Made by a program: the position numbers and the translations under genes | Assembly (NCBI GenBank): GCA_050697555.1 | Contig: JBOHAD010000037.1 | Span: 1-23,702, forward strand | Length of the DNA: 23,702 nucleotides | From: DASQWP01 sp050697555 | GTDB taxonomy: Bacteria > Actinomycetota > Thermoleophilia > Gaiellales > Gaiellaceae | Direction of reading: 5' to 3' | Part shown: piece by piece, positions 1-11,996 of the stretch | How positions within the stretch are numbered: the stretch's first letter is position 1 | How the letters are laid out: each line of letters starts with the position of its first letter | The notes under the pieces: generated by a model | Told to the model about the DNA's origin: nothing | The model's database searches: none | The model's input: the letters and a program-made list of their open reading frames with translations, nothing else

Positions 1-3377
<3,377 letters not shown>

Positions 3378-3397
3378 GCAGAGCCACAATCGTGGCG

Positions 3398-3431
3398 CGA
3401 GAGGGGGCGGCCGAGCGGCCGCCCCCTCTCG
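3398..3431 (+). terminator. rpoC transcription terminator hairpin
   Basis: A perfect 14-bp inverted repeat, GAGAGGGGGCGGCC (3399-3412) and its complement (3417-3430), has a GAGC tetraloop and one further C-G closing pair. It starts about 21 nt after the rpoC stop. There is no clean U tract (gttcgtct follows), which is common for terminators of GC-rich actinobacteria. The position at an operon end makes termination the best reading; transcript-end stabilisation is the alternative. Confidence 0.75.
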
Positions 3432-3437
3432 TTCGTC

Positions 3438-3443
3438 TAGGCT
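3438..3443 (+). promoter_or_regulatory. Candidate -10 element (TAGGCT) for a leaderless gene
   Basis: TAGGCT fits the actinobacterial TANNNT -10 consensus and lies 8 nt before the GTG at 3452, so transcription would begin at or next to the start codon. No Shine-Dalgarno sequence precedes this GTG (ctctctcttc). Both facts suit a leaderless mRNA. No convincing -35 is seen, because the terminator hairpin occupies that stretch. Confidence 0.35.
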
Positions 3444-3451
3444 CTCTCTTC

Positions 3452-3988
3452 GTGTCCGACGTGCTGTGGGTCTCCAGCCAGGGCGGCATGGAACGCTGCG
3501 TCCTCGAGCGAACCGAAGGTGGCCGCCGGTTGCGGGGCACGGCACTACTCGCCGTCGAAGGCGCGCCGGTCGAAGCCCGCTACACCGTCGACATCGACCC
3601 CAGCTGGCGGACGACAGACGTCTCGGTCGTCGTCGAGTTCGCCGGCGGCGACGTGCGGGAGCCGGCCCTGCTCGGTGAGCTCTGGTCGGGGAAGGAGCGT
3701 CCGCCCGAGCTCGAGGGCTGCCTCGACGTCGACCTCGGCTTCAGTCCCTCGACGAACACGCTCCCGATCAGGCGGCTCGGGCTCCCCGTCGGGGAGGCGG
3801 CCGACGTCGCGGCAGTCTGGCTCCGCTGGCCGGACCTAACGGTGGAGCGTCTCGATCAACGATACGACCGGATCGGGCGCGACCTATACCGCTACTCGTC
3901 GGGCCGCTTCAGCTCGGTGCTCAAGGTCGACGAGGAAGGGCTCGTCCTCGAGTACGGCGACTACTGGCGCGTCGTCGCAAGCGCCTGA
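3452..3988 (+). CDS. Putative glycolipid-binding (DUF1089-like) protein
   Basis: A 178-residue soluble protein without signal peptide or membrane segment. The central stretch (DVDLGFSPSTNTLPIRRL) and the later pattern WLRWPDLTVERLDQRY...YRYSSG, ending in LVLEYGDYWRVV, resemble the 'putative glycolipid-binding' family (PF06475/DUF1089), whose biochemical role is poorly defined. The start is the GTG at 3452: it gives the usual family N-terminus (VLW...G.E) and sits just after a -10-like box, although it has no ribosome binding site. The same frame is open far upstream through rpoC, but that part is shadow sequence. It is a single-gene unit behind the rpoC terminator. Family assignment comes from remembered motif similarity, not a search. 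Confidence 0.75.
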   Translation: MSDVLWVSSQGGMERCVLERTEGGRRLRGTALLAVEGAPVEARYTVDIDPSWRTTDVSVVVEFAGGDVREPALLGELWSGKERPPELEGCLDVDLGFSPSTNTLPIRRLGLPVGEAADVAAVWLRWPDLTVERLDQRYDRIGRDLYRYSSGRFSSVLKVDEEGLVLEYGDYWRVVASA

Positions 3989-4027
3989 CGCGGCCCGGCG
4001 CGCGCCGCAGGCGGAGGCCCCAGGGCC

Positions 4028-4093
4028 GGGGTCAGGTCTTGCAATCACGCACCTGGGCCCCGCTGCGGATACTCGAATGCAAGACCTGACCCC
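4028..4093. repeat. REP/MITE-like palindrome with 16-bp perfect arms
   Basis: GGGGTCAGGTCTTGCA (4028-4043) is the exact reverse complement of 4078-4093, with a 34-nt GC-rich spacer. The arm sequence resembles ends I associate with REP elements mobilised by REP-associated tyrosine transposases (RAYT/Y1), but no transposase gene lies nearby. It sits between the stop of the glycolipid-binding-like gene and the next small ORF, where it could also act as a bidirectional transcript end. That it is a dispersed family is inference; the palindrome itself is seen directly. Confidence 0.65.
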
Positions 4094-4102
4094 ATCGACG
4101 CC

Positions 4103-4120
4103 CGAGCCGGCTCGATTTTC
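4103..4120 (+). terminator. Weak terminator-like palindrome with T run
   Basis: CGAGCCGGCTCG (4103-4114) is a perfect 12-nt palindrome followed by ATTTTC. It could fold as a CGAG/CTCG stem with a CCGG loop and a short U tract, ending transcripts from the gene at 3452. The stem is short, so this is tentative. The core GAGCCGGCTCG recurs at 4228-4238 without a T run. Confidence 0.3.
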
Positions 4121-4187
4121 GCGCTCTTTGCGGCAACTCCGAACGGGGTACCCCGAACGGGGGATGATCGCCAAGTGGTGAAGGGCG

Positions 4188-4193
4188 TAGACT
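4188..4193 (+). promoter_or_regulatory. Candidate -10 element (TAGACT) upstream of the small ORF
   Basis: TAGACT matches the actinobacterial TANNNT -10 pattern, and a start near 4200 would give an ~90-nt leader to the TTG at 4290. A small stem CTCGC/GCGAG (4192-4196 with 4205-4209) overlaps the expected transcript start. No clear -35 is visible. Just upstream the 10-mer CCGAACGGGG is directly repeated at 4139-4148 and 4153-4162, which could be a regulator site. Confidence 0.3.
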
Positions 4194-4256
4194 CGCGCCT
4201 GCCTGCGAGAGGGTTTCCGGTTCGGGAGAGCCGGCTCGTCAGGAGCGGCGGCGGCA

Positions 4257-4274
4257 TTGTCCACAGGATCCACA
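4257..4274 (+). promoter_or_regulatory. DnaA-box-like pair (TTGTCCACA and GGATCCACA)
   Basis: TTGTCCACA (4257-4265) equals the high-GC actinobacterial DnaA box as I know it from Streptomyces, and GGATCCACA follows directly (4266-4274), sharing the TCCACA core. Two adjacent boxes are far fewer than an oriC cluster, and no AT-rich unwinding region is nearby. A titration or transcriptional control site for the following small ORF is possible; chance is also possible. Confidence 0.3.
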
Positions 4275-4289
4275 GGAGGGTGGGGAGAA

Positions 4290-4469
4290 TTGGCTGGTCC
4301 CGAGGAGCCGGCGACCCAGGATTCGGGCTCGGCGGCGACGCAGTCAGGCCCGCCGGGCGAGTTTCTCTCCCGTGAGCTCGAGTCCGACTGCGCCCGCTTC
4401 CTCGAGCAGGCGAAGGAGCTCGCCCGCCGCCGCGCAGAGGCGCTCGCGACGCCGAACGCGCGGCTCTGA
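4290..4469 (+). CDS. Small hypothetical protein (59 aa)
   Basis: I do not recognise this protein. The chosen TTG at 4290 is preceded by AGGAGG (4274-4279) with a 10-nt spacing, a better ribosome binding site than that of the in-frame TTG at 4257. The first half is Pro/Ser/Gly/Glu-rich and probably disordered. The second half (FLSRELESDCARFLEQAKEL...) looks like an amphipathic, charged alpha-helix with one cysteine. There is no signal peptide or membrane segment. The gene converges on the minus-strand GGDEF gene with only 4 nt between the two stop codons and no evident terminator. It could be a helical adaptor-like small protein; function is unknown and the reading frame itself needs support. 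Confidence 0.45.
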   Translation: MAGPEEPATQDSGSAATQSGPPGEFLSRELESDCARFLEQAKELARRRAEALATPNARL

Positions 4470-4473
4470 CGAC

Positions 4474-5649
4474 CTACCCGGGCGCGCCCGAGTCGGCCTC
4501 GCGCACCTGGCCCTTGCCGGCTTCCTTCGCCCTGTAGAGCGCCTCGTCCCCACGCTGGAAGAAGGAGACGGCGTCGTCCTCCGGAAGGAGCTCGGCGATC
4601 CCCGCGGAGATGTGCACCCGCTCCGCCGGGCCGATCGGCCGCGAGGCGACCGCGAACTGGATCCGCCGATAGAGCTGATCGGCGTCCCGCAGGCTCGACT
4701 CCGGGAGGATGACCGCGAACTCGTCGCCGCCGATCCGGCAGGCGACGTCGGCGCTCCGGACGGCTGAGCGGACCCTTTCCGCCGCCGTGGCGAGGACGGA
4801 GTCGCCGGCGAGGTGGCCGAGGCGGTCGTTGATCGCCTTGAAGTCGTCGATGTCGACGATGATGAGCGCGAGGCGCCGCTCGTAGCGCTGCGCCCGGGCG
4901 CACTCACGCGCGAGCGTCTCGTGGAAGTAGCGCCTGTTGTGCAGGCTGGTGAGCGCGTCGAGGTCGGCGAGGTGGCGCGCCTCCCGGAAGCGGCGCGCGT
5001 TCCGGATCGCCGGCGCGCAGCTCGCCGCCAGCTCCTCGAGCTCCGCGAGCTCGTCGTCGCTCGCCGTGCGCTCGGAGTGGCGCCAGAAGACGGCCAGGGT
5101 TCCCTCGGGCTCGTCCTCCTCGCCGCGGAGCGGCACGACGATGCCGCCGCGGATGAGGTCGGCCTCGTCGCCCGCCCCCTCCTGCCCCCCGCCGTAGCGG
5201 TAGCTGATGCGGACGGCGCGCGCGCCCGCGCCCGAAGGGTTCGAGACCGGTTGGCGTGATGCTTCCTCGGCGGTCATCCCCACAGTGGCGACGAGCGGCT
5301 CGTCGCCCTCGAGCGGGAGGACGATCATCGCCGCGTCGACACCGGGTAGGAGGGCCGCACCTGTGAGCGTTCGCTCGAGGACGGCGTCGAGATCGATCGT
5401 CGTGGCGATCTCGGCCACCCGGCGCGACCTCCGGCTCTCCTCCCGGGCCTCGTGGAGCGCGCCCGTGAGGTCGCCCACCATCGACTCGGTGCGCGAGACG
5501 GACGCCTTGACGAGGTCGATGTCCAACGGCCGCCGGCGGATCCCGAGGAACGAGAGCCCCACGAGAGCCGCGACCGCCAGCGCGAGAACGGCGGCGCCGA
5601 TCGCGAGCCCGACCGCGATCCAGGTGGCGCTGTCGGCGAAGAGGGGCAT
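4474..5649 (-). CDS. Membrane-anchored GAF-GGDEF diguanylate cyclase
   Basis: A 391-residue signalling enzyme predicted to make cyclic di-GMP from two GTP. Residues about 10-36 form one hydrophobic membrane segment (IAVGLAIGAAVLALAVAALV). Residues 45-80 are a charged, probably coiled linker, and about 80-220 resemble a GAF sensor domain. The GGDEF domain spans about 228-385: LTSLHNRR (233-240), the metal/GTP region VDIDDFKAIND (265-275), an intact GGDEF signature (307-311) and the closing ALYRAKEAGKG. RxxD (298-301), exactly five residues before GGDEF, is a product-inhibition I-site. No EAL domain follows. The start is the ATG at 5649; its ribosome binding site is weak. It is transcribed divergently from the str operon. 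The GAF ligand is unknown. Confidence 0.92.
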   Translation of the reverse strand: MPLFADSATWIAVGLAIGAAVLALAVAALVGLSFLGIRRRPLDIDLVKASVSRTESMVGDLTGALHEAREESRRSRRVAEIATTIDLDAVLERTLTGAALLPGVDAAMIVLPLEGDEPLVATVGMTAEEASRQPVSNPSGAGARAVRISYRYGGGQEGAGDEADLIRGGIVVPLRGEEDEPEGTLAVFWRHSERTASDDELAELEELAASCAPAIRNARRFREARHLADLDALTSLHNRRYFHETLARECARAQRYERRLALIIVDIDDFKAINDRLGHLAGDSVLATAAERVRSAVRSADVACRIGGDEFAVILPESSLRDADQLYRRIQFAVASRPIGPAERVHISAGIAELLPEDDAVSFFQRGDEALYRAKEAGKGQVREADSGAPG

Positions 5650-5701
5650 ATGTGCAGGTTTTCCGTCCGGTCAGGGCCGCGGGACCGGGGCCGCGACCCG
5701 G

Positions 5702-5731
5702 ACGATAGTGTTGGTTCGGACGCTTGCGCAA
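5702..5731 (-). promoter_or_regulatory. Candidate promoter for the GGDEF gene
   Basis: Read on the minus strand, TTGCGC (5731-5726) is followed after 18 nt by TATCGT (5707-5702), a reasonable -35/-10 pair. Transcription would start near 5695, giving a leader of about 45 nt before the ATG at 5649. The -35 lies within the palindrome TTGCGCAA (5724-5731). The pair is seen in sequence; promoter activity is inferred. Confidence 0.4.
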
Positions 5732-5773
5732 TCGGCCGGATGGCTAGTTCTCGGACGATGGCAGCGGGCAAGA

Positions 5774-5788
5774 GGTAGCTGCTACCAT
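5774..5788 (+). promoter_or_regulatory. str operon promoter: extended -10 within a dyad
   Basis: TGCTACCAT contains an extended -10 (TG-n-TACCAT, -10 hexamer 5783-5788). The 10-mer GCTACCATGC recurs before rpmJ at 23191-23200, supporting a real element. It overlaps the perfect dyad GGTAGC-T-GCTACC (5774-5786), which could be an operator. No good -35 is seen. The expected start near 5795 leaves a leader of about 77 nt before rpsL. Confidence 0.45.
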
Positions 5789-5795
5789 GCTCTCC

Positions 5796-5830
5796 AGGTT
5801 CGGCATGGGTTCCGCCCACGCCGGCCTTTT
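5796..5830 (+). promoter_or_regulatory. rpsL leader hairpin with U run
   Basis: The pieces AGG, CGGC and TGGG (5796-5809) pair with CCCA, GCCG and CCT (5815-5827), separated only by small mismatches, around loop TTCCG. TTTT at 5827-5830 closes the structure. It lies at the predicted 5' end of the str transcript, so it may be a 5' stability or attenuation structure; its position is too early for an ordinary operon terminator. Confidence 0.4.
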
Positions 5831-5871
5831 GTTGCGTCTGGAAGACCTTCCGAGAGCAGGAGACGAACGCG

Positions 5872-6240
5872 TTGCCGACCGTAAATCAGCTGGTGCGGAA
5901 GGGCCGCAAGGCCACCGGCACCAGAGTCAAGACTCCGGCCCTCCGGGGCGCCCCGCAGAAGCGGGGGGTCTGCACGCGCGTGTATACGACCACGCCGAAG
6001 AAGCCGAACTCGGCGCTCCGCAAGGTGGCGCGCGTCCGGCTCACGAACGGGATGGAGGTCGGCACCTACATCCCCGGCGAGGGCCACAACCTCCAGGAGC
6101 ATTCTGTCGTCCTCATCCGCGGCGGTCGGGTCAGAGACCTGCCGGGCTTTCGCTACAAGGTCATCCGCGCCGCGCTCGACGCGGGCGGCGTCGCCGAGCG
6201 GCGCCAGGGCCGCTCCAAGTACGGAGCGAAGCGTGCCTAG
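5872..6240 (+). CDS. rpsL: 30S ribosomal protein S12
   Basis: S12 (122 aa) lines the decoding site of the 30S subunit and influences accuracy and streptomycin response. The TTG at 5872 is the start: it gives the canonical MPTVNQLVRKG N-terminus and follows AGGAG (5858-5862) at 9 nt. The KKPNSALRK decoding loop is intact with Lys43. The second loop reads GGRVRDLPG: position 88 is Arg (AGA codon), where M. tuberculosis and E. coli have Lys; Asp89, the methylthiolation site in E. coli, is kept. It is the first gene of the str operon, and its stop overlaps the rpsG start by 8 nt. Confidence 0.98.
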   Translation: MPTVNQLVRKGRKATGTRVKTPALRGAPQKRGVCTRVYTTTPKKPNSALRKVARVRLTNGMEVGTYIPGEGHNLQEHSVVLIRGGRVRDLPGFRYKVIRAALDAGGVAERRQGRSKYGAKRA

Positions 6241-6703
6241 GCGCGCCGAGATTCCGGTCCGGGAGCTCATCCCGGACCCCGTCTACAGCTCGAAGCTCGT
6301 CACCCAGGTGATCAACAAGGTCATGAGCCGTGGGAAGAAGTCGACCGCGGAGCGGATCGTCTACTCGGCGCTCGACCTCGTCGGCGAGAAGACCGGAAAG
6401 CCGCCCGTCGACGCGCTCGAGCAGGCGATCAAGACCGTGACGCCGGTGCTCGAGGTGCGCTCGCGGCGGGTGGGGGGCGCCAACTACCAGGTGCCCGTGG
6501 AGGTGCCGCAGCGCCGCGCGCGCACGCTCGCCGTGCGCTGGCTCGTCAGTTACGCGCGCGAGCGGCGCGAGAAGCACATGGAGGAGAAGCTCGCCAACGA
6601 GATCCTCGACGCGCTGAACTCGCAGGGCGGCGCCTTCAAGCGCAAGGACGACCTCTACCGGATGGCGCAGGCGAACAAGGCCTTCGCCCACTACAGGTGG
6701 TAG
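6233..6703 (+). CDS. rpsG: 30S ribosomal protein S7
   Basis: S7 (156 aa) nucleates assembly of the 30S head and contacts E-site tRNA. The start is the GTG at 6233 (MPRRAEIPVREL), inside the last codons of rpsL and preceded by GGAG (6223-6226). Family landmarks include the basic beta-hairpin region (VLEVRSRRVGGANYQVPVEV) and RRARTLAVRWL, ending in ANKAFAHYRW. The length is normal. The 8-nt overlap with rpsL implies translational coupling. In E. coli S7 represses the str operon at the rpsL-rpsG junction; with no intergenic space here, such a site would have to lie inside coding sequence. Confidence 0.98.
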   Translation: MPRRAEIPVRELIPDPVYSSKLVTQVINKVMSRGKKSTAERIVYSALDLVGEKTGKPPVDALEQAIKTVTPVLEVRSRRVGGANYQVPVEVPQRRARTLAVRWLVSYARERREKHMEEKLANEILDALNSQGGAFKRKDDLYRMAQANKAFAHYRW

Positions 6704-6705
6704 CC

Positions 6706-8808
<2,103 letters not shown>

Positions 8809-8828
8809 AGGAGGAACCGGAGGAAGGT

Positions 8829-10019
<1,191 letters not shown>

Positions 10020-10029
10020 GAACGCGACC

Positions 10030-10338
10030 ATGCCGCAGCAGAAGATCCGCATCCGTCTGAAGGGATACGACCACAGTCAGCTCGACCGGTCGGCGCTGTC
10101 GATCGTCGAGACGGCGCAGCGCACCGGCGCGACCGTCACCGGGCCGGTGCCGCTGCCCACCGAGAAGAACGTCTACACGGTGATCCGGAGCCCGTTCAAG
10201 GACAAGGACTCTCGTGAGCACTTCGAGGTGCGCACGCACAAGCGCCTGATCGACATCCACTCGCCGACCCCGAAGACGGTGGACTCCCTCATGCGTCTGG
10301 ATCTCCCGGCCGGCGTGGACATCGAGATCAAGCTCTGA
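10030..10338 (+). CDS. rpsJ: 30S ribosomal protein S10
   Basis: S10 (102 aa) belongs to the 30S head; its family member NusE also joins the NusB antitermination complex. The N-terminus MPQQKIRIRLKGYDHSQLD and the loop VRTHKRLIDIHSPTPKTVDSL are typical, and the length is normal. It starts 10 nt after tuf, so the long S10 leader used for L4 autoregulation in E. coli is absent at this position. The gap that does exist, 121 nt, is after rpsJ. The stop TGA overlaps an ATG (TGATG) that opens a possible 41-codon ORF reaching rplC. Confidence 0.99.
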   Translation: MPQQKIRIRLKGYDHSQLDRSALSIVETAQRTGATVTGPVPLPTEKNVYTVIRSPFKDKDSREHFEVRTHKRLIDIHSPTPKTVDSLMRLDLPAGVDIEIKL

Positions 10339-10463
10339 TGCTTCCGACCCCGCCCAACCCAGCCACGTCGGCCGGGGCCACCGCGGTCCTCCCTCCGCTT
10401 CGAGCGTACAGCCGCGCGGCGCACGCGTGGCGCGCGATTCGTGCCCGAAGGAGCGCGAGGTGA
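10338..10463 (+). CDS. Possible 41-aa ORF bridging rpsJ and rplC
   Basis: The ATG at 10338 shares its A with the rpsJ stop, the frame stays open for 41 codons across the whole gap, and the TGA at 10461-10463 overlaps the GTG start of rplC (GTGA). The peptide is Pro/Ala-rich first and Arg-rich at the end. There is no ribosome binding site of its own. In GC-rich DNA an open stretch of this size is not rare, so chance is a serious alternative. If translated, it would keep ribosomes moving into rplC by coupling. Confidence 0.22.
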   Translation: MLPTPPNPATSAGATAVLPPLRAYSRAAHAWRAIRARRSAR

Positions 10464-11080
10464 AGGGAATCGTCGGACGCAAGCTCGGCATGACCCAGGT
10501 CTTCGACGAGGAGACCGGGCGGCTGACGCCCGTGACGGTCATCCAGGCGGGCCCTTGCCCTGTGGTCGCAATCCGCACCACGGACACGGACGGCTACGAC
10601 GCCGTCCAGCTCGCCTTCGACGAGGTCTCCGAGCGCAAGGTGACGAGGCCGCGCGTCGGCCATCTCAAGAAGCACGGTGTCGGCCCGCACCGGCGCCTGG
10701 TCGAGATCCGCGGCCAGCACGAGCTCGCCCCCGGGGAGACGGTCACGGTCGAGGCGTTCGAGCCCGGCGAGAAGGTGAAGGTCTCCGGCGTCTCGATCGG
10801 AAAGGGCTTCCAGGGCACGATCAAGCGGCACCGGTTCCACCGCGGCCCCGTCTCGCACGGCTCCCACAACGTCCGCAAGCCGGGTTCGATCGGCGCCTCG
10901 GCCACGCCTTCGCGCGTGTTCAAGGGGATGAAGATGGCGGGCCAGATGGGCGCGAAGACGGTCACTCAGGTCGGGCTCACGGTCGTCGACCGCGACCTCG
11001 AGCAGAACCTGCTTCTCGTCAAGGGCGCCGTCCCCGGCCACAGGAACGCATACGTCGTCGTCCGGGAGGACCGCCGCTGA
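10460..11080 (+). CDS. rplC: 50S ribosomal protein L3
   Basis: L3 (206 aa) initiates 50S assembly and reaches the peptidyl-transferase region. I chose the GTG at 10460: it yields the canonical MKGIVGRKLGMTQVFDE and follows AAGGAG (10448-10453) at 6 nt. An in-frame GTG at 10427 would add 11 residues absent from the family. The W-loop region PGSIGASATPSRVFKGMKMAGQMG is present, including the glutamine methylated in E. coli. The stop TGA overlaps the rplD ATG. Confidence 0.98.
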   Translation: MKGIVGRKLGMTQVFDEETGRLTPVTVIQAGPCPVVAIRTTDTDGYDAVQLAFDEVSERKVTRPRVGHLKKHGVGPHRRLVEIRGQHELAPGETVTVEAFEPGEKVKVSGVSIGKGFQGTIKRHRFHRGPVSHGSHNVRKPGSIGASATPSRVFKGMKMAGQMGAKTVTQVGLTVVDRDLEQNLLLVKGAVPGHRNAYVVVREDRR

Positions 11081-11706
11081 TGGCCGCTCCCAAGGCACCG
11101 ATGCTCGACGCGAAGGGCAAGAAGGCCAAGGACGTCATGCTCGCCGAGGGCGTCTTCGCCGCCGAGCTCAAGCCGCATGTCGTCCACGAGACGGTGCGCG
11201 CCGAGCAGGCGGCGGCGCGGGCCGGGTCGCACGTGGTGAAGAGCCGCGGGCTCGTCTCCGGCGGACGCGCGAAGCCGTGGCGCCAGAAGGGCACCGGCCG
11301 TGCCCGCGCGGGTACGACCCGAGCGCCGCAGTGGACGGGCGGAGGTGTCGCCTTCGCGCCCGCGCGGAGCTTCGAGCTCAAGGTCAACCGCAAGACTCGC
11401 AAGGCCGCCCTGCGCGGGGCACTGACGAACCATGCCCAGAAGGGAAGCCTGGCGATCGTCGAGGGAGACTCGTTTCAGGCGCCCTCGACCAAGCAGGCCG
11501 CCGCCCTGGTCGACGCCTGGGGGCCGGAGCTCCCGCTCCTCGTCGTGGCACAGCGAGACGAGGAGCCGATGATCAAGTCCTTTCGCAACCTCGAGCGTGT
11601 GCTCGTGGTCGAGCCGTCGGAGCTCGAGGTCGGCGCGCTCGTGTGGGCGCGCTCCGTCCTCGCGAGCCGGTCGGCCCTCGACCGAGTGCAGGAGGTGATG
11701 GCCTGA
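11080..11706 (+). CDS. rplD: 50S ribosomal protein L4
   Basis: L4 (208 aa) helps form the exit-tunnel constriction. The long tunnel loop is recognisable (SRGLVSGGRAKPWRQKGTGRARAG...), followed by the conserved FELKVNRKTRKAALRGAL. The length is normal. The ATG at 11080 overlaps the rplC stop by one base, and the stop overlaps rplW in the same way. In E. coli L4 autoregulates the S10 operon through a leader upstream of rpsJ; no such leader is evident here. Confidence 0.98.
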   Translation: MAAPKAPMLDAKGKKAKDVMLAEGVFAAELKPHVVHETVRAEQAAARAGSHVVKSRGLVSGGRAKPWRQKGTGRARAGTTRAPQWTGGGVAFAPARSFELKVNRKTRKAALRGALTNHAQKGSLAIVEGDSFQAPSTKQAAALVDAWGPELPLLVVAQRDEEPMIKSFRNLERVLVVEPSELEVGALVWARSVLASRSALDRVQEVMA

Positions 11707-11996
11707 TGGACGCGCGCCAGATCGTCATCGCCCCGGTGGTCTCGGAGAAGAGCTACAGCCTGATCGAGGACAACAAGTACTCGTTCCGCGTCCACCCCAA
11801 GGCGCACAAGACGCAGATCCGCCAGGCCGTCGAGGAGCTCTTCGACGTCAAGGTCGAGGCTGTCAACGTCCTCAAGGTGCAGCCGAAGCCGAAGCGGCGC
11901 GGCTTCCACCGCGGCACCAAGCCAGGGTGGAAGAAGGCGATCGTCCAGCTCCGCGAAGGCGACCGCATCGAGATCTTCGAAGGCGCTGCCGTCTAA
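11706..11996 (+). CDS. rplW: 50S ribosomal protein L23
   Basis: L23 (96 aa) sits at the tunnel exit and docks trigger factor and the signal recognition particle. The family pattern is clear: ARQIVIAPVVSEKSYSLIEDNKYSF..., then EELFDVKVEAVNVLKVQPKPKRRG and GTKPGWKKAIVQLREGDRIE. The length is normal. The ATG overlaps the rplD stop by one base and the TAA overlaps the rplB ATG by one base, so L4-L23-L2 synthesis is tightly coupled. Confidence 0.98.
   Translation: MDARQIVIAPVVSEKSYSLIEDNKYSFRVHPKAHKTQIRQAVEELFDVKVEAVNVLKVQPKPKRRGFHRGTKPGWKKAIVQLREGDRIEIFEGAAV

Noticed and set aside
4257..4274. A replication origin at the DnaA-box-like pair
   Set aside because: There are only two boxes, with no AT-rich unwinding region and no dnaA, dnaN or parAB gene nearby.
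3884..4903. 339-codon minus-strand ORF across the REP palindrome and GGDEF 3' end
   Set aside because: It is out of frame with the GGDEF gene, has Arg/Pro shadow composition and spans non-coding repeats.
6697..6705. An earlier in-frame GTG for fusA
   Set aside because: It has no ribosome binding site and overlaps the rpsG stop. The GTG at 6706 has AGGTGG 5 nt upstream. The difference is only three residues.
10427..10459. An earlier in-frame GTG for rplC
   Set aside because: It adds residues absent from L3, whereas the GTG at 10460 has AAGGAG at 6 nt and gives the canonical MKGI N-terminus.
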